A stretch of 64,000 nucleotides of DNA. Origin: Clostridia bacterium. Its GTDB lineage: Bacteria; Bacillota; Clostridia; Acetivibrionales; DSM-2933. Below the pieces are notes generated by a model. It was not told where the DNA came from. It saw nothing but the letters and a program-made list of their open reading frames with translations, and did no database searches. The position numbers were made by a program, and so were the translations under genes. Below are positions 18,329-27,565 of the stretch, one piece after another. Each line of letters begins with the position of its first letter. The first letter of the stretch is position 1. The DNA is taken from positions 28,347-92,346 of the forward strand of contig JAOABQ010000028.1 in the NCBI GenBank assembly GCA_026418275.1, written 5' to 3'.

Positions 18329-18363
18329 CAAATACAATGAAAATCTGTATCAGTTAAAGGCAA

Positions 18364-18627
18364 CTAGCTTACTTTGGCCGAATTTCCATGATATTTTGAT
18401 TTTGTAGCCTGACCTCCCCTTATATGCCTTTCTGCCTTATTTTCCTCCAGTATGATTCTAACTTCATTAGCCAACCCAGGGCTAATATTTACAAGCCTCT
18501 CGGTCACATCTTTATGTACGGTACTTTTTGATATACCGAATTTTTTCGCAGCTACCCTCACTGTGGCTTTTTTATCAATAATATACTTAGCCAGTTCAAC
18601 TGCTCTTTCTTCCATATAACTTTTCAA
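18364..18627 (-). CDS. spoIIID: Sporulation transcription factor SpoIIID
   Basis: 87 residues from a TTG at 18627 with GAGGGGG upstream. The sequence matches SpoIIID almost end to end: MEERAVELAKYI, a helix-turn-helix (VRVAAKKFGISKSTVHKD), the ERLVNISPGLANEV linker and the basic tail RHIRGGQATKSKYHG. SpoIIID is the mother-cell DNA-binding regulator that acts between sigma-E and sigma-K and both activates and represses many sporulation genes. Its presence marks the organism as an endospore former. The typical neighbour mbl follows but only after an unusually long spacer. Confidence 0.95.
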   Translation of the reverse strand: MKSYMEERAVELAKYIIDKKATVRVAAKKFGISKSTVHKDVTERLVNISPGLANEVRIILEENKAERHIRGGQATKSKYHGNSAKVS

Positions 18628-18902
18628 TTATATGCCCCCTCATTCTTTATTGGTCCTTATTTTGATAAGCTCACAGAGTTATTGTTTTAATGCTTCTGTG
18701 TGCATTAAAGCAAGGAATAATTAGCTAAAGTATATATATGAGTTGTGAAAGGGTCTTATGATAAAAAACAAGGGCAGATTCATAAAAATATGACAGCAGC
18801 TAAATTTTTAATATTTTTAAATTAAAAGGAGCAAAATAAAGACGGTAGAAAATGCAGTATAAATTCCGGTATTTATAAAAATAATGTATAGAGGGAGGAT
18901 TT

Positions 18903-19112
18903 ATGGAGTCAACAACTTTTAATGTTCCTTCAATATCTTGCAGTACATGCTCAGGCAAGATACAAAGTGGGATAAAGGAAATGAACGGAATAGAAAATGT
19001 CTCTGTAGATTTAAAGACCCAGATGGTAACAGTGGAATATAATCCGGATAATGTTTCAGCCCAGGATATACGCAAAAAAATTTCTACCTTGGGCTATGAA
19101 GTGATCCAGTAA
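18903..19112 (+). CDS. HMA-domain metal chaperone, CopZ-like
   Basis: 69 residues, the size of a free heavy-metal-associated domain. The metal loop is ISCSTCSGKI (C13 and C16), with the ferredoxin-like fold indicated by GIENVSVDLKTQMVTVEY and KKISTLGYEV. Such proteins carry Cu(I) to P-type ATPases or repressors. The usual GMTCxxC is replaced by SISCSTC, so the metal may differ. A GAGGGAGG ribosome site precedes the ATG. No P-type ATPase or CsoR gene is nearby, so it is an orphan chaperone. Confidence 0.85.
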   Translation: MESTTFNVPSISCSTCSGKIQSGIKEMNGIENVSVDLKTQMVTVEYNPDNVSAQDIRKKISTLGYEVIQ

Positions 19113-19219
19113 TAGCCGTTTGCATTAAATGAGGCAGTGTTACATCAATCAAGCCGCAGGAGTAAATGCATTTGAGATAGTTGCGTTTCTTTATATGCAA
19201 ATGAAGCATGAAACATGTA

Positions 19220-19267
19220 AGAAGACATAAAGGGGAATCCGAAAATCGATTCCCCTTTATGTCTTCT
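19220..19267. terminator. Bidirectional terminator
   Basis: A 19-bp perfect stem (GAAGACATAAAGGGGAATC with its complement) and a short loop sit between the convergent HMA and DUF1638 genes. T-rich ends on both strands allow use by both. Confidence 0.85.
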
Positions 19268-19275
19268 TAATATAT

Positions 19276-20019
19276 TTATTCGTATTGAATAATATCTTCT
19301 TTAAAGCTGGCGAACACTTTTTTTTCAGGAGGTACAACAAGCACTTCCTTTTCATCGAATTCCCCGTTTAAAATTCTTTGTAAGAATTCCGGATATCCTT
19401 CAATTTGGGAATAATCCCAGCCAAAATATTGGGCACTTTTTAAAGCAAATTCCCTGTAAAATTTTAAATTATCCAAACAGTTCCAGTAAATAAGGGAGGC
19501 ATACTTGTATTCCTTGAGCCAGTTTTGTTCGGCTTCCATAAGGTACTGGGCATTGTCTTCACCGTATTTTACAAGGTAATTGCTGCTTAGCCTATTATAC
19601 CATTCCTCACAGGGTGGGTTCCCGCGCTCGATCCAACCTGCGGAATACCAGTATGTACCCGGATTTTTGTTAAAAAAGTAGTTATAACGATCTTTTGAAC
19701 CCAAAAGAAGGGTAATACAGTCATGGGCCCGGGGGATTACCAGAGGAATTTTACTGCTTTTGATCCCGGCAATGCCATTGCTGCAAAGACCGTATCCGAT
19801 GAGAATATAATCATACCCGGGATTCTCATTTACGTCACACCTTTTAGAATATTTTTCTGCTTTTTCAATTTCCTCCTGAATCATATCCTTTAATTTATGA
19901 GGGGTCATGTGAAGACCCTGATTGAGGAACGTTATATCAATTAAGCAGGTTGATTTGCTTGCCAGATAAGAAATTTCCCGGCTCATAATACTGCAAGCGA
20001 TTAGTTTTAGTTTCAACAT
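19276..20019 (-). CDS. DUF1638 protein
   Basis: 247 residues from the ATG at 20019 (AAGGTGA 5 nt upstream); a GTG three codons earlier lies within that site. The sequence follows the DUF1638 pattern: LKLIACSIMSREISYL at the N-terminus, YDYILIGYGLCSNGIAGI, IPLVIPRAHDCITLLLGS and GTYWYSAGWIERG. Conserved Cys, His and Asp residues suggest a metal or corrinoid-related role; in methanogens and acetogens DUF1638 genes lie near methylamine and corrinoid methyltransferases. No such genes are nearby here, so the function is open. No signal peptide; cytoplasmic. Confidence 0.8.
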   Translation of the reverse strand: MLKLKLIACSIMSREISYLASKSTCLIDITFLNQGLHMTPHKLKDMIQEEIEKAEKYSKRCDVNENPGYDYILIGYGLCSNGIAGIKSSKIPLVIPRAHDCITLLLGSKDRYNYFFNKNPGTYWYSAGWIERGNPPCEEWYNRLSSNYLVKYGEDNAQYLMEAEQNWLKEYKYASLIYWNCLDNLKFYREFALKSAQYFGWDYSQIEGYPEFLQRILNGEFDEKEVLVVPPEKKVFASFKEDIIQYE

Positions 20020-20110
20020 TTTTATCACCTTAGATCACATTATAACATAAATCATGGATTTAATCCGGGATCTTGTGTTAAAATAACATAGGTTTAGGGA
20101 GGAATGTTTG

Positions 20111-21076
20111 ATGCAGATTGGAAATTTTACCCTGGAAAATAATATATTTTTGGCACCTATGGCAGGAATTACCGATATGCCTTTTCGTATTTTGTGTAAG
20201 GAACAGGGGTGCGGGTTTGTTTATACCGAGATGGTGAGTGCCAAAGGGATGCACTATAAGAGCGAGAAAAGCTTTAAGCTAACAGAAATCGATGAAGGTG
20301 AAAAGCCGGTAGGTGTTCAGATATTCGGCTCTGATCCGGATATTATGGCAGGGATTGCCCAGGTTCTCAATCAATCGGATGCCAGTATTATTGATATCAA
20401 TATGGGCTGCCCTACGCCCAAAATTACAAAAAACGGTGAAGGCAGCGCACTGATGCTAAAGCCTGCATTGGCAGGAGATATTGTAAAGGCAGTGTCGCAG
20501 GCATCCAATAAACCTGTAACGGTAAAAATCCGGAAGGGTTGGGATGATACGAAGGTGAATGCGGTTGAGATTGCAAAGATTGCTGAAGATAACGGTGCTA
20601 AAGCAATTACAGTTCACGGAAGAACCCGTGAACAGTTTTACAGCGGACATGCGGACTGGGAAATTATAAAAAAGGTAAAGGAGGCTGTTTCGGTACCTGT
20701 AATCGGAAACGGAGATGTAACAAAGCCTGAGGATGCAGAACGTATGCTGTTGGAAACAAAATGCGATGCAGTGATGATTGGAAGAGGTGCTCAAGGAGAT
20801 CCATGGATTTTTAACCGGGTTTTAACGTATCTAAGGACGGGTGAGGTTATGGATGAACCTACAGGAGCGGAAAAAATAAAAATGATTCTCCGGCATATGG
20901 ACATGATTGTTTCACTGAAAGGTGAGCATTTGGGAATCTGTGAAATGAGAAAACACATTGCATGGTATATTAAAGGAATGAAAAATTCCACCGGTATAAA
21001 AGAAAAAGTCTTTAGGATCAGCAACAAGGATGAAATGGTAAACGTTCTTTGCGCCTATATAGAAAGTCTAGGATAA
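20111..21076 (+). CDS. dusB: tRNA-dihydrouridine synthase DusB
   Basis: 321 residues from the ATG at 20111; GGGAGG lies 9 nt upstream. The TIM barrel with FMN-binding and catalytic motifs is complete: FLAPMAGITDMPFR, GVQIFGSDP, DINMGCPTPKITKNGEG with the active-site Cys, VTVKIRKGWDD, ITVHGRTREQFYSG, PVIGNGDV and VMIGRGAQGDPWIF. A C-terminal helical domain (about 245-321) recruits tRNA. It reduces uridine to dihydrouridine in the D-loop using FMN and NADPH. Single-gene unit. Confidence 0.93.
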   Translation: MQIGNFTLENNIFLAPMAGITDMPFRILCKEQGCGFVYTEMVSAKGMHYKSEKSFKLTEIDEGEKPVGVQIFGSDPDIMAGIAQVLNQSDASIIDINMGCPTPKITKNGEGSALMLKPALAGDIVKAVSQASNKPVTVKIRKGWDDTKVNAVEIAKIAEDNGAKAITVHGRTREQFYSGHADWEIIKKVKEAVSVPVIGNGDVTKPEDAERMLLETKCDAVMIGRGAQGDPWIFNRVLTYLRTGEVMDEPTGAEKIKMILRHMDMIVSLKGEHLGICEMRKHIAWYIKGMKNSTGIKEKVFRISNKDEMVNVLCAYIESLG

Positions 21077-21180
21077 AGGCGGCAAAGTGTAAAACATATT
21101 AGATTCAGAATGATGCAGTGCCCGGTTTGATTGGGTTTTTCAGAGTTTAAAATTAATTCTGTGAGTTTAGTATCTTTAAG

Positions 21181-21942
21181 TTATTCCACTGAAATTTTCA
21201 TTACAGAAATTTGTATGGCCTCCGCAATGGATTTGGAAGCTTTTTCTCTAAATTCTTCCGAGGCTAACAGCAAACGGTCATTGCTGTTTGAAAGAAAGCC
21301 TAGTTCAAGTACGAGGGAGGGCATTTTCGCATACCTCAAAACAGCCAGATTGGGCCTTTCAATAATTCCGTGGCCAAAGATGTTTAAAGATTTTTCCAGA
21401 TGGTTTTGGATGGTCAATGCAAACTCCTTCTCAGTTAAAAAGCCTGAAGCAAGCGTTTCAGACGGATAATAAAGTGTCATGATCCCACTTGCAAAGGGGT
21501 TGGTCATTGAATTGTTGTGGATACTGACAAATAAAGCGGCATTCATCTGATTTGCCGTATTGATCCTTTCTTTTAGTTCCAGAAAGCGGTCATCACTTCT
21601 GGTAATATAAGTCGGAATGTTTAAAGCCTTCAAAGTATTTTGAACTCTTAAAGAAATATCCAGCACAATATCTTTTTCTTGAAGGCTACCAAATAGGGCA
21701 CCCGGGTCCTTTCCGCCGTGGCCCGGGTCTATTACTACCAGTTTTGGCCCTACAAAGGGAACCGCTTCAGGAACTTTATAATTGGTGGACTTGACATTCC
21801 TTATAGTTTGAGCGGTTTTAGAGCTTAAGGAATGAGATTGACCATCGGAGAAAGAACCTAGGGTTTCCAGGGTGAAAAAGTTTGAAAATATGGTTAAAAT
21901 AAATGTAAAAACAAAAGCGATAAAAAGGTATTTCCTTATCAT
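21181..21942 (-). CDS. N-acetylmuramoyl-L-alanine amidase, Amidase_3 family
   Basis: 253 residues. One N-terminal membrane segment or uncleaved signal (FIAFVFTFILTIFSNFFT) is followed by a linker and a zinc amidase domain from about residue 66: VVIDPGHGGKDPGALFG, QEKDIVLDISLRVQ, ALFVSIHNNSM and a catalytic Glu in LVLELGFLSN. This is the CwlD/AmiC fold that removes stem peptides from glycan strands outside the cell. It is a second amidase besides the CwlD-type gene at 40014; here a shorter linker and no binding repeats. Role in spore cortex or cell separation cannot be told apart by sequence. Confidence 0.9.
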   Translation of the reverse strand: MIRKYLFIAFVFTFILTIFSNFFTLETLGSFSDGQSHSLSSKTAQTIRNVKSTNYKVPEAVPFVGPKLVVIDPGHGGKDPGALFGSLQEKDIVLDISLRVQNTLKALNIPTYITRSDDRFLELKERINTANQMNAALFVSIHNNSMTNPFASGIMTLYYPSETLASGFLTEKEFALTIQNHLEKSLNIFGHGIIERPNLAVLRYAKMPSLVLELGFLSNSNDRLLLASEEFREKASKSIAEAIQISVMKISVE

Positions 21943-22253
21943 TTGGTAATCCCCTCTGTAACGGATAAAATTAGCGAATTCAAGAACGTAAAATGAATTT
22001 ATTGAAAAGATAACTTATTTTAAAATTATAATATAAAAATGTAAAAATTTCAGCAGGAAATTGATTTGGTAATTTTACTTTAAATAGTAGTATTGAAATT
22101 ATTTAACTAACGTGGGGATGCCATAATTTACTTGCTATGAGAACACTTCAATTTGTTGGCTGTAATAATATAAGTATTGATTTTACTAACTGCGGGTGAT
22201 AAGATATTAAACGGGGAAAAATATCTTTGGGTTGAGATTAAGGAGTAGATTGC
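21943..22253. other. AT-rich intergenic region
   Basis: 311 bp between divergent genes (amidase on minus, pilM on plus). Very AT-rich and must contain both promoters, but no hexamer pair stands out. Nothing else is seen. Confidence 0.5.
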
Positions 22254-23363
22254 ATGATAAGATTACCTTTTTTTAACAATAATAATACTCTGGTCAGTAT
22301 AGATATCGGATTTAGAAATATAAAAGTAGTCGAAGTAAGAGTTGAAAAAAACAAGGAGATTTTTATTAAGAATTTTGGCATTGCTTCTACGCCTAGAGAC
22401 TGTATTAAAAATGGAGCTATAAAAGATGTTCCCAGGGTAACTAAGGAAATCAAAAAAGTTATTATAGATAACCACATAAAAGCAAAAAATGCAAAAATTG
22501 TTATGTCAGGTACCAATATTATTTCTCGTATATTTATGGTAGATATGGTTCCGGGGGAGAGCCTGGACAATCTTATTAACCAGACGGTTGCACAAAACAT
22601 GCCTATTAATACCGAAGAACATAGAATCGATTATAAAATCTTGCAGGAATTTAACGAGGGAAACAGTACCAAGTTAAAGATTTTTGTGACTGCTGTATCC
22701 AAAAATATTATTAAAAGCTATATCGATATTCTGCTCCAATTGGGTTTAAAGCCTATATCGGTGGATATTCCAGCAAATAGTACAGCGAAATTCTTTAATA
22801 GGGAAATCAAAGTAAATGAAAGCGAGTCCTGGTATAAAAAGCAAAAATATGGAAAGTTGAATCAGGATGCATATGCAGTACTGGATTTTGGATCGGAAAC
22901 TACCATCGTTAATATTTTAAAGGATAGGGTCTTGGAGTTTAACAAGGTTATTCTAATCGGAAGCAGTAATTTGGAAGTTGCAATTACCAAGGTAATTGAT
23001 AAAAAGCTGGATGAATGTGAACGGCTAAAAAAGATGTACGGAATGGTACTTCCTGAAACCAATGTCAGTGAGGATCAGGAGAAAATATACCATACGATTA
23101 AGGATATTATAGACAAGGTATTAAAACAAATTCACCAATGTTTTGATTTTTACGAAAAGCGGTGCTATGGTTCCAAGGTTGGAAAAATTTACGTAATCGG
23201 TGGAGGTTCCTTGTTAAAGGGGCTCCGGGAATACCTGGAAGAATCGCTGGAGATTCCCGTTTATCCTGTAGGACTTTTAAGTATTGACGGGGTAAAAATC
23301 CATGATGAACTGGATAAGGAAAAACTTAACTTTCTGATAAATTCTGTAGGTATTACATTATAA
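22254..23363 (+). CDS. PilM-like type IV pilus assembly ATPase (orphan)
   Basis: 369 residues with the actin-like PilM/SHS2 fold: TLVSIDIGFRNIKVVEVR at the N-terminus, an RIDYKILQEF segment, AVLDFGSETTIVNIL as second phosphate loop and GKIYVIGGGSLLKGLREYL near the end. PilM binds nucleotide and the cytoplasmic tail of PilN in the inner-membrane platform of type IV pili. No pilN, pilO, pilB or pilin gene is adjacent in this window; a thioesterase gene follows after a hairpin. It could serve pili encoded elsewhere or another actin-like role. Confidence 0.82.
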   Translation: MIRLPFFNNNNTLVSIDIGFRNIKVVEVRVEKNKEIFIKNFGIASTPRDCIKNGAIKDVPRVTKEIKKVIIDNHIKAKNAKIVMSGTNIISRIFMVDMVPGESLDNLINQTVAQNMPINTEEHRIDYKILQEFNEGNSTKLKIFVTAVSKNIIKSYIDILLQLGLKPISVDIPANSTAKFFNREIKVNESESWYKKQKYGKLNQDAYAVLDFGSETTIVNILKDRVLEFNKVILIGSSNLEVAITKVIDKKLDECERLKKMYGMVLPETNVSEDQEKIYHTIKDIIDKVLKQIHQCFDFYEKRCYGSKVGKIYVIGGGSLLKGLREYLEESLEIPVYPVGLLSIDGVKIHDELDKEKLNFLINSVGITL

Positions 23364-23372
23364 AAGAGTTAA

Positions 23373-23420
23373 AAAAGCTTTCTACCGCTTCTCTAATGGG
23401 GTAGGAAGCTTATATTATTT
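23373..23420 (+). terminator. Terminator after the pilM-like gene
   Basis: AAGCTTTCTACC and GGTAGGAAGCTT form a stem with one T-G mismatch and a 13-nt loop, followed by an interrupted T run. Confidence 0.5.
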
Positions 23421-23596
23421 TATGGGAAAATTATTTATTGAGTAATGTTTTTAATTGGGTTATATGTGTGGTATCTATATATAGCACACCATATCTTACA
23501 TTGTGAGTGTTTCATGTCCCGGATTTTACTTGTACCCTACTTTGTTATTCATAATACCATTCATATTTTAATGAGCTTGAAGGAGGTAAGAACTAT

Positions 23597-24103
23597 ATGC
23601 ATGATATATCAAAGGACCATATCCAAAGTTTCTATGGAAAGCCGCCCAGTGCTTCTACGGTAGAAATGACAGAACTTGTCTTACCCAATGACACGAATCT
23701 CCTAGGCAACCTGCTTGGAGGGAGGCTCATGCATTGGATTGACATTGCCGGAGCAATGGCCGCTTCCAGGCATTCACACAAAATTGTTGCAACAGTAGCA
23801 TTGGATAGTCTTGATTTCAGACACCCTGCCAGAATGGGTGAACTGGTTATTCTAAAGGCAAAATTAACTTGGGCGGGAAGAACCTCGATGGAAGTAACTG
23901 TAAATGTATATGCGGAAAATATCAAGTCGGGAAATGTTATCCTTACCAATAAGGCATTTATAACCTTTGTTGCCTTGGATGATGAGGGAAAGCCTACACC
24001 TGTACCGCCCCTTGTTCCTGAGAACGAAGAAGAAATGAAAGACTTTAAGGAGGCGGAGTTAAGGAGAGAGGAAAGGCTAAAGAGAAGACACAGAGAAGTA
24101 TAA
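23597..24103 (+). CDS. Hotdog-fold acyl-CoA thioesterase, YkhA/BFIT type
   Basis: 168 residues. The single hotdog domain has N-D-T-N-L-L-G-N-L-L-GG, with catalytic Asn/Asp in LPNDTNLLGNLLGGRLMHW, and then VALDSLDFRHPARMGE and AFITFVALDDEGKP. It hydrolyses acyl-CoAs, typically of medium or long chain, in the cytoplasm. The C-terminal tail is highly charged (EAELRREERLKRR), as in bacterial YkhA proteins. GGAGG ribosome site 10 nt upstream of the ATG. A terminator follows directly. Confidence 0.9.
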   Translation: MHDISKDHIQSFYGKPPSASTVEMTELVLPNDTNLLGNLLGGRLMHWIDIAGAMAASRHSHKIVATVALDSLDFRHPARMGELVILKAKLTWAGRTSMEVTVNVYAENIKSGNVILTNKAFITFVALDDEGKPTPVPPLVPENEEEMKDFKEAELRREERLKRRHREV

Positions 24104-24109
24104 TATAAA

Positions 24110-24142
24110 TAAAAACCTGCTTTAAGGGAAGCAGGTTTTTTG
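24110..24142. terminator. Bidirectional terminator
   Basis: AAAACCTGCTT and GAAGCAGGTTTTTT form a 9-bp GC-rich stem between the thioesterase (plus) and the response regulator (minus). T and A tracts flank it on both sides. Confidence 0.85.
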
Positions 24143-24143
24143 T

Positions 24144-25742
24144 TTAACCTTTTTGGTTCTTTTTAAAATCAATGAGCGTCATTCCCGTAATCTTTTTAAA
24201 AAGCTTGCTGAAATACTTGGGATCGGTATAACCTACTTTTTCACTTATTTTATCGATGTTGAGATTTGTTTTAAGTAATAGGTCCTTTGCTTTTTCGATC
24301 CGGAGCATGGTTTTATAATCAATAAAGCTCATTCCTATTTCCTTTTTAAAAAGCTCGCTGAAATAGGTGGGATGTAGGTACACATACTTGGAGATCTGTT
24401 CTAAATTGATATTTTCGTGACAGTTTTGTTCAATAAACTTTTTAGCAGTTTCAACAGGGTTGGTTTGATCAATAGGGGTGTTCCTTTGGCAGTAATCACA
24501 AAGCTGTTGTATAAGCTCTTTAATAAGGCACCCCAGATCTTCCAGCGATTTAGTGTCTTTAATATGCTCGTAAGTAGAGGAATTTGCAGTTTTAAATTCG
24601 AATTTCTCCATAGGGATGTTCTGACCTAAACGGCTTATAACTGATTGGGTAAGCTTCCATAGGTATTCTTTGATATAATCGGGTTTTATGTTTTTATGCT
24701 GTGAAAACCAACCGAGTATATGATCTAAGTAGGAAGATGCCAAAGGGCAATCAAAGAGCTTGATGCTAAGTACAAGTTGATCCTGTATTTCAGTGGGCAA
24801 GTTAATCTCCAAGCTGTAGGGCAAACTTTTTGCATCATAAAAAAACAGTTTCTCCGGTGTTGGCCAAAAACACATTTTAAGTGCTTCCAATGCTTCGTTG
24901 TAGAGGTCGGGAAGTCTTACAATCTGCTGCACTGATGAACTGGAACCCATGAAAAATCCGAGTTTAAATCGTTTATAACAAATTTTATTGTAGAGGTCAA
25001 GGGCTTTTGGGATTTGGCTAAATAGAGTGTTTTGGGCATGATTAATGAGTACAACCAGTTCAAAGGTTTTTGATGTATTTAAAAATACAACTCCTCCCAG
25101 ATAGCGTTTCATAACCCTTACAGCAAGAACTTTGCAGTAATTCATAACGGATGAATTCTTCACTATGGATTTGTTTTCGGGGTGAAGGATGCAAACCGTA
25201 AAATAGGGCAAATTGAAATGGATATCATATTTGCTTAAGTTTGCTTTAATATAATCTACTGTAAAGGTATTTGGAAGGATTAACTGGTTAAGAAACCTTT
25301 CAAAGATAATATGGGAAGTTTCCTTATACTGCTTTTTTATGTATTCAAATTCTTCGGACTGCTTTCTTTCACTCAGAATGCTGGTTTTTATTTTGGAAAG
25401 CACATTTGTGAGTTCATTTTCGTCTACCGGTTTTAAAATATAATCAGTGACACCAAAGTTCATGGCTGTCTTTGCATATTCAAAATCACTGTAACCGCTT
25501 ATGATAATAATTTTGATTTGAGGCAGGGCCGAGTGGAGCTTTTCGATTAATTCAAGCCCGTTGAGTCCGGGCATTTTTATGTCTGTAATAAGAATATCCG
25601 GTTTATGCTGCTGGCATAACTCGAATGCTTCAATGCCATTGGTCGCTTCGCAAGCTAATGATAACCCCAATTGTTCAAAAGGGATTGTGCTTACAATTGT
25701 CTTTCTGACCCATTTTTCGTCATCTGCTACGATCAGCTTCAT
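24144..25742 (-). CDS. YesN-type response regulator with AraC-family output domain
   Basis: 532 residues. The receiver domain (1-120) has the acid pair in IVADDEKW, phospho-acceptor Asp in ILITDIKMPGLNG, Ser/Thr in IIISGYSDF and Lys in ILKPVDENE. A large middle region of about 300 residues is helical and typical of YesN. The C-terminal 100 residues contain two AraC helix-turn-helix units (ISKYVYLHPTYFSELFKKE, ISEKVGYTDPKYFSKLFKK). It overlaps the kinase gene by 4 bp, giving translational coupling. Such pairs commonly control carbohydrate or polysaccharide uptake genes, but no transporter is adjacent, so the target is unknown. Confidence 0.9.
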   Translation of the reverse strand: MKLIVADDEKWVRKTIVSTIPFEQLGLSLACEATNGIEAFELCQQHKPDILITDIKMPGLNGLELIEKLHSALPQIKIIIISGYSDFEYAKTAMNFGVTDYILKPVDENELTNVLSKIKTSILSERKQSEEFEYIKKQYKETSHIIFERFLNQLILPNTFTVDYIKANLSKYDIHFNLPYFTVCILHPENKSIVKNSSVMNYCKVLAVRVMKRYLGGVVFLNTSKTFELVVLINHAQNTLFSQIPKALDLYNKICYKRFKLGFFMGSSSSVQQIVRLPDLYNEALEALKMCFWPTPEKLFFYDAKSLPYSLEINLPTEIQDQLVLSIKLFDCPLASSYLDHILGWFSQHKNIKPDYIKEYLWKLTQSVISRLGQNIPMEKFEFKTANSSTYEHIKDTKSLEDLGCLIKELIQQLCDYCQRNTPIDQTNPVETAKKFIEQNCHENINLEQISKYVYLHPTYFSELFKKEIGMSFIDYKTMLRIEKAKDLLLKTNLNIDKISEKVGYTDPKYFSKLFKKITGMTLIDFKKNQKG

Positions 25743-27565
25743 GTGTATTCATTTCCCCCTTCTTCGATTGCCGGAAAAACGATTTCTACGGTTGCACCGA
25801 TTTGCGATTCTCTAAATTTTAATCCGTATTGCTCGCCGAAATATAGCTTTATACGGGAGTTAACATTTTGAATTCCAATTCCCATGCCTGTACTGCCGTT
25901 TTGCTCTTTTTTTAGTGTCAATCCCTTAGAAAGGGCATCATTGAGTTCTTTAACCCGATCCGGCGGTATACCGTCACCGTCATCCGACACCTCTATAATA
26001 ACCACGCCTCCCAAGTTCATGACGCCGATCTTTATTTTCCCCTTACCGAGTTTCATTTCCAGTCCATGTTTTATACAGTTTTCAACAATAGGCTGCAGTG
26101 TTAATTTTAAAATTTTATAATCATAAACTTTTTCCGGAATATTGTAAATAACCTCAAATTTATCGTCATGGCGGAAATTTTGGATGGTTATATAGTTTTC
26201 CAGGTTATCGATCTCTTCCCGCAAGGTAACCAAAACATTTTCACTGATACTGTATCTGAAGAAGAGAGATAAGCACTTGGACATTTGGGCAATTTCAGGT
26301 ATTTTGTGATAAAGTGCAGCACCCCGGATGGATTCCAGGGTATTATATAAAAAGTGGGGGTTGATCTTACTCTGCAGGGAACTCAGTTCTGCTTCCTTCT
26401 GTTTGAGTTTGGTAAAATACACCTTGCTGATAAGATTATCTATATTTGAGATCCCCACTGCATCTTCTCCGGCTGAGGAAACCTCTGAGCCGGATTTTAT
26501 AATAAAGTCCCCCTTTTCATAATGGGAAATTACAGTTGTAAGCTTATTGATGGGCCTTAGTAAAATGGACGAAACAGCGATAAAAAATATTAACAGAGAA
26601 AGTAAAAAAATACACGCAGGAAGAAGCAGCATATTTTTTGAAGTCATTACCCTCAGCAGCAAATCCCATGATGAAACAATATTAATTACTTTCCAGGGAA
26701 TCTCTATAGCGGTATCAAAGCTTAAATGACTGTCCTTACCCTCAAAATCTATTTTTGAAAACCCTGACTTTTTCCCTGCAATGGCTCCGATAATGTCCTC
26801 ATCCAAACGGACGGTCAATGATTCGTCTATTTCCCGGTATACAATTTTACTATCTTCATTGATAATAAAAAGCTTATTTTCGGGATTATCAAAACTTCTG
26901 CCGAGTTCAATCATTTTTTTAAAATTTTTATATTTAAAATCGACCAATAAAACGCCTCGTTTATCCTTAACAGGAACATCTATGGCTACAGAGAATACAT
27001 ATTCGGACCGGCCTCCCTCATAAATCCTGTTTTCCGTTCCAATAATCCTGACCTGACCCGGTTTATTTATGATTTGGTTATACCAGGTGTTATACCAGGT
27101 AGATATATGGTATTGGGCAGGGTCGGATCCGAATCTGAGGACCTGTTCGAACTGATTGTCGTATAGCAGGTAAATGCCTTCAATGCCAACGTTTTGAGTG
27201 ACTGCTGTCCGGGTTAAAGCTTCATGGACCGCTAAACGTTTATTATATAACGAGTAATCTGAAATGGAGTTTTGGGAACACAAGAGTTGAAGATGTTCTT
27301 GGAACTTTCTATCATCTGCAATGAGCTTTACATAAGATTTCATATTCTCAATAGTATTGTTTAAGTTGGTAATAACCTGCTTGTTATCTGCAGTAATTGT
27401 GGTGTGGATACTGTTCTTATATGTGATGTAGCTGTAAATAAAAAACGGGAGAATGACAAGAAATATAAAGGAAACAAAAAATTTAGCCCGCAGATTAATG
27501 TAAAGTTTACTGCTTCCGGATGACTTTGATGAACTTTTCTTTTTCAGGAAATTTTTAAATATCAT
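25739..27565 (-). CDS. YesM-type sensor histidine kinase
   Basis: 608 residues from the ATG at 27565 (GGGTG 5 nt upstream); 11 earlier residues in frame lack a ribosome site. A membrane segment near 30-50 and another near 300-320 enclose an extracellular Cache-like sensor domain. A HAMP region (LLRPINKLTTVISHYE) follows. The kinase is of the His_kinase/YesM type with the phospho-acceptor in KINPHFLYNTLES, then the N box PIVENCIKHGLE and GDGIPPDRVKEL, TGMGIGIQNVNSRI. It should phosphorylate the YesN-type regulator encoded next. The ligand is unknown. Confidence 0.9.
   Translation of the reverse strand: MIFKNFLKKKSSSKSSGSSKLYINLRAKFFVSFIFLVILPFFIYSYITYKNSIHTTITADNKQVITNLNNTIENMKSYVKLIADDRKFQEHLQLLCSQNSISDYSLYNKRLAVHEALTRTAVTQNVGIEGIYLLYDNQFEQVLRFGSDPAQYHISTWYNTWYNQIINKPGQVRIIGTENRIYEGGRSEYVFSVAIDVPVKDKRGVLLVDFKYKNFKKMIELGRSFDNPENKLFIINEDSKIVYREIDESLTVRLDEDIIGAIAGKKSGFSKIDFEGKDSHLSFDTAIEIPWKVINIVSSWDLLLRVMTSKNMLLLPACIFLLSLLIFFIAVSSILLRPINKLTTVISHYEKGDFIIKSGSEVSSAGEDAVGISNIDNLISKVYFTKLKQKEAELSSLQSKINPHFLYNTLESIRGAALYHKIPEIAQMSKCLSLFFRYSISENVLVTLREEIDNLENYITIQNFRHDDKFEVIYNIPEKVYDYKILKLTLQPIVENCIKHGLEMKLGKGKIKIGVMNLGGVVIIEVSDDGDGIPPDRVKELNDALSKGLTLKKEQNGSTGMGIGIQNVNSRIKLYFGEQYGLKFRESQIGATVEIVFPAIEEGGNEYT

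Larger units (their letters stand above)
17280..18363. other. Long spacer between spoIIID and mbl
   Basis: 1.08 kb with no credible complete gene on either strand. It holds a near-perfect palindrome (17711-17746), a terminator-like hairpin on the minus strand (17771-17810), one copy of a dispersed repeat (18216-18328), and on the minus strand several short open stretches broken by stops. Two of these, ending near 17815 and 18000, look protein-like and may be remains of a decayed gene. Confidence 0.5.
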
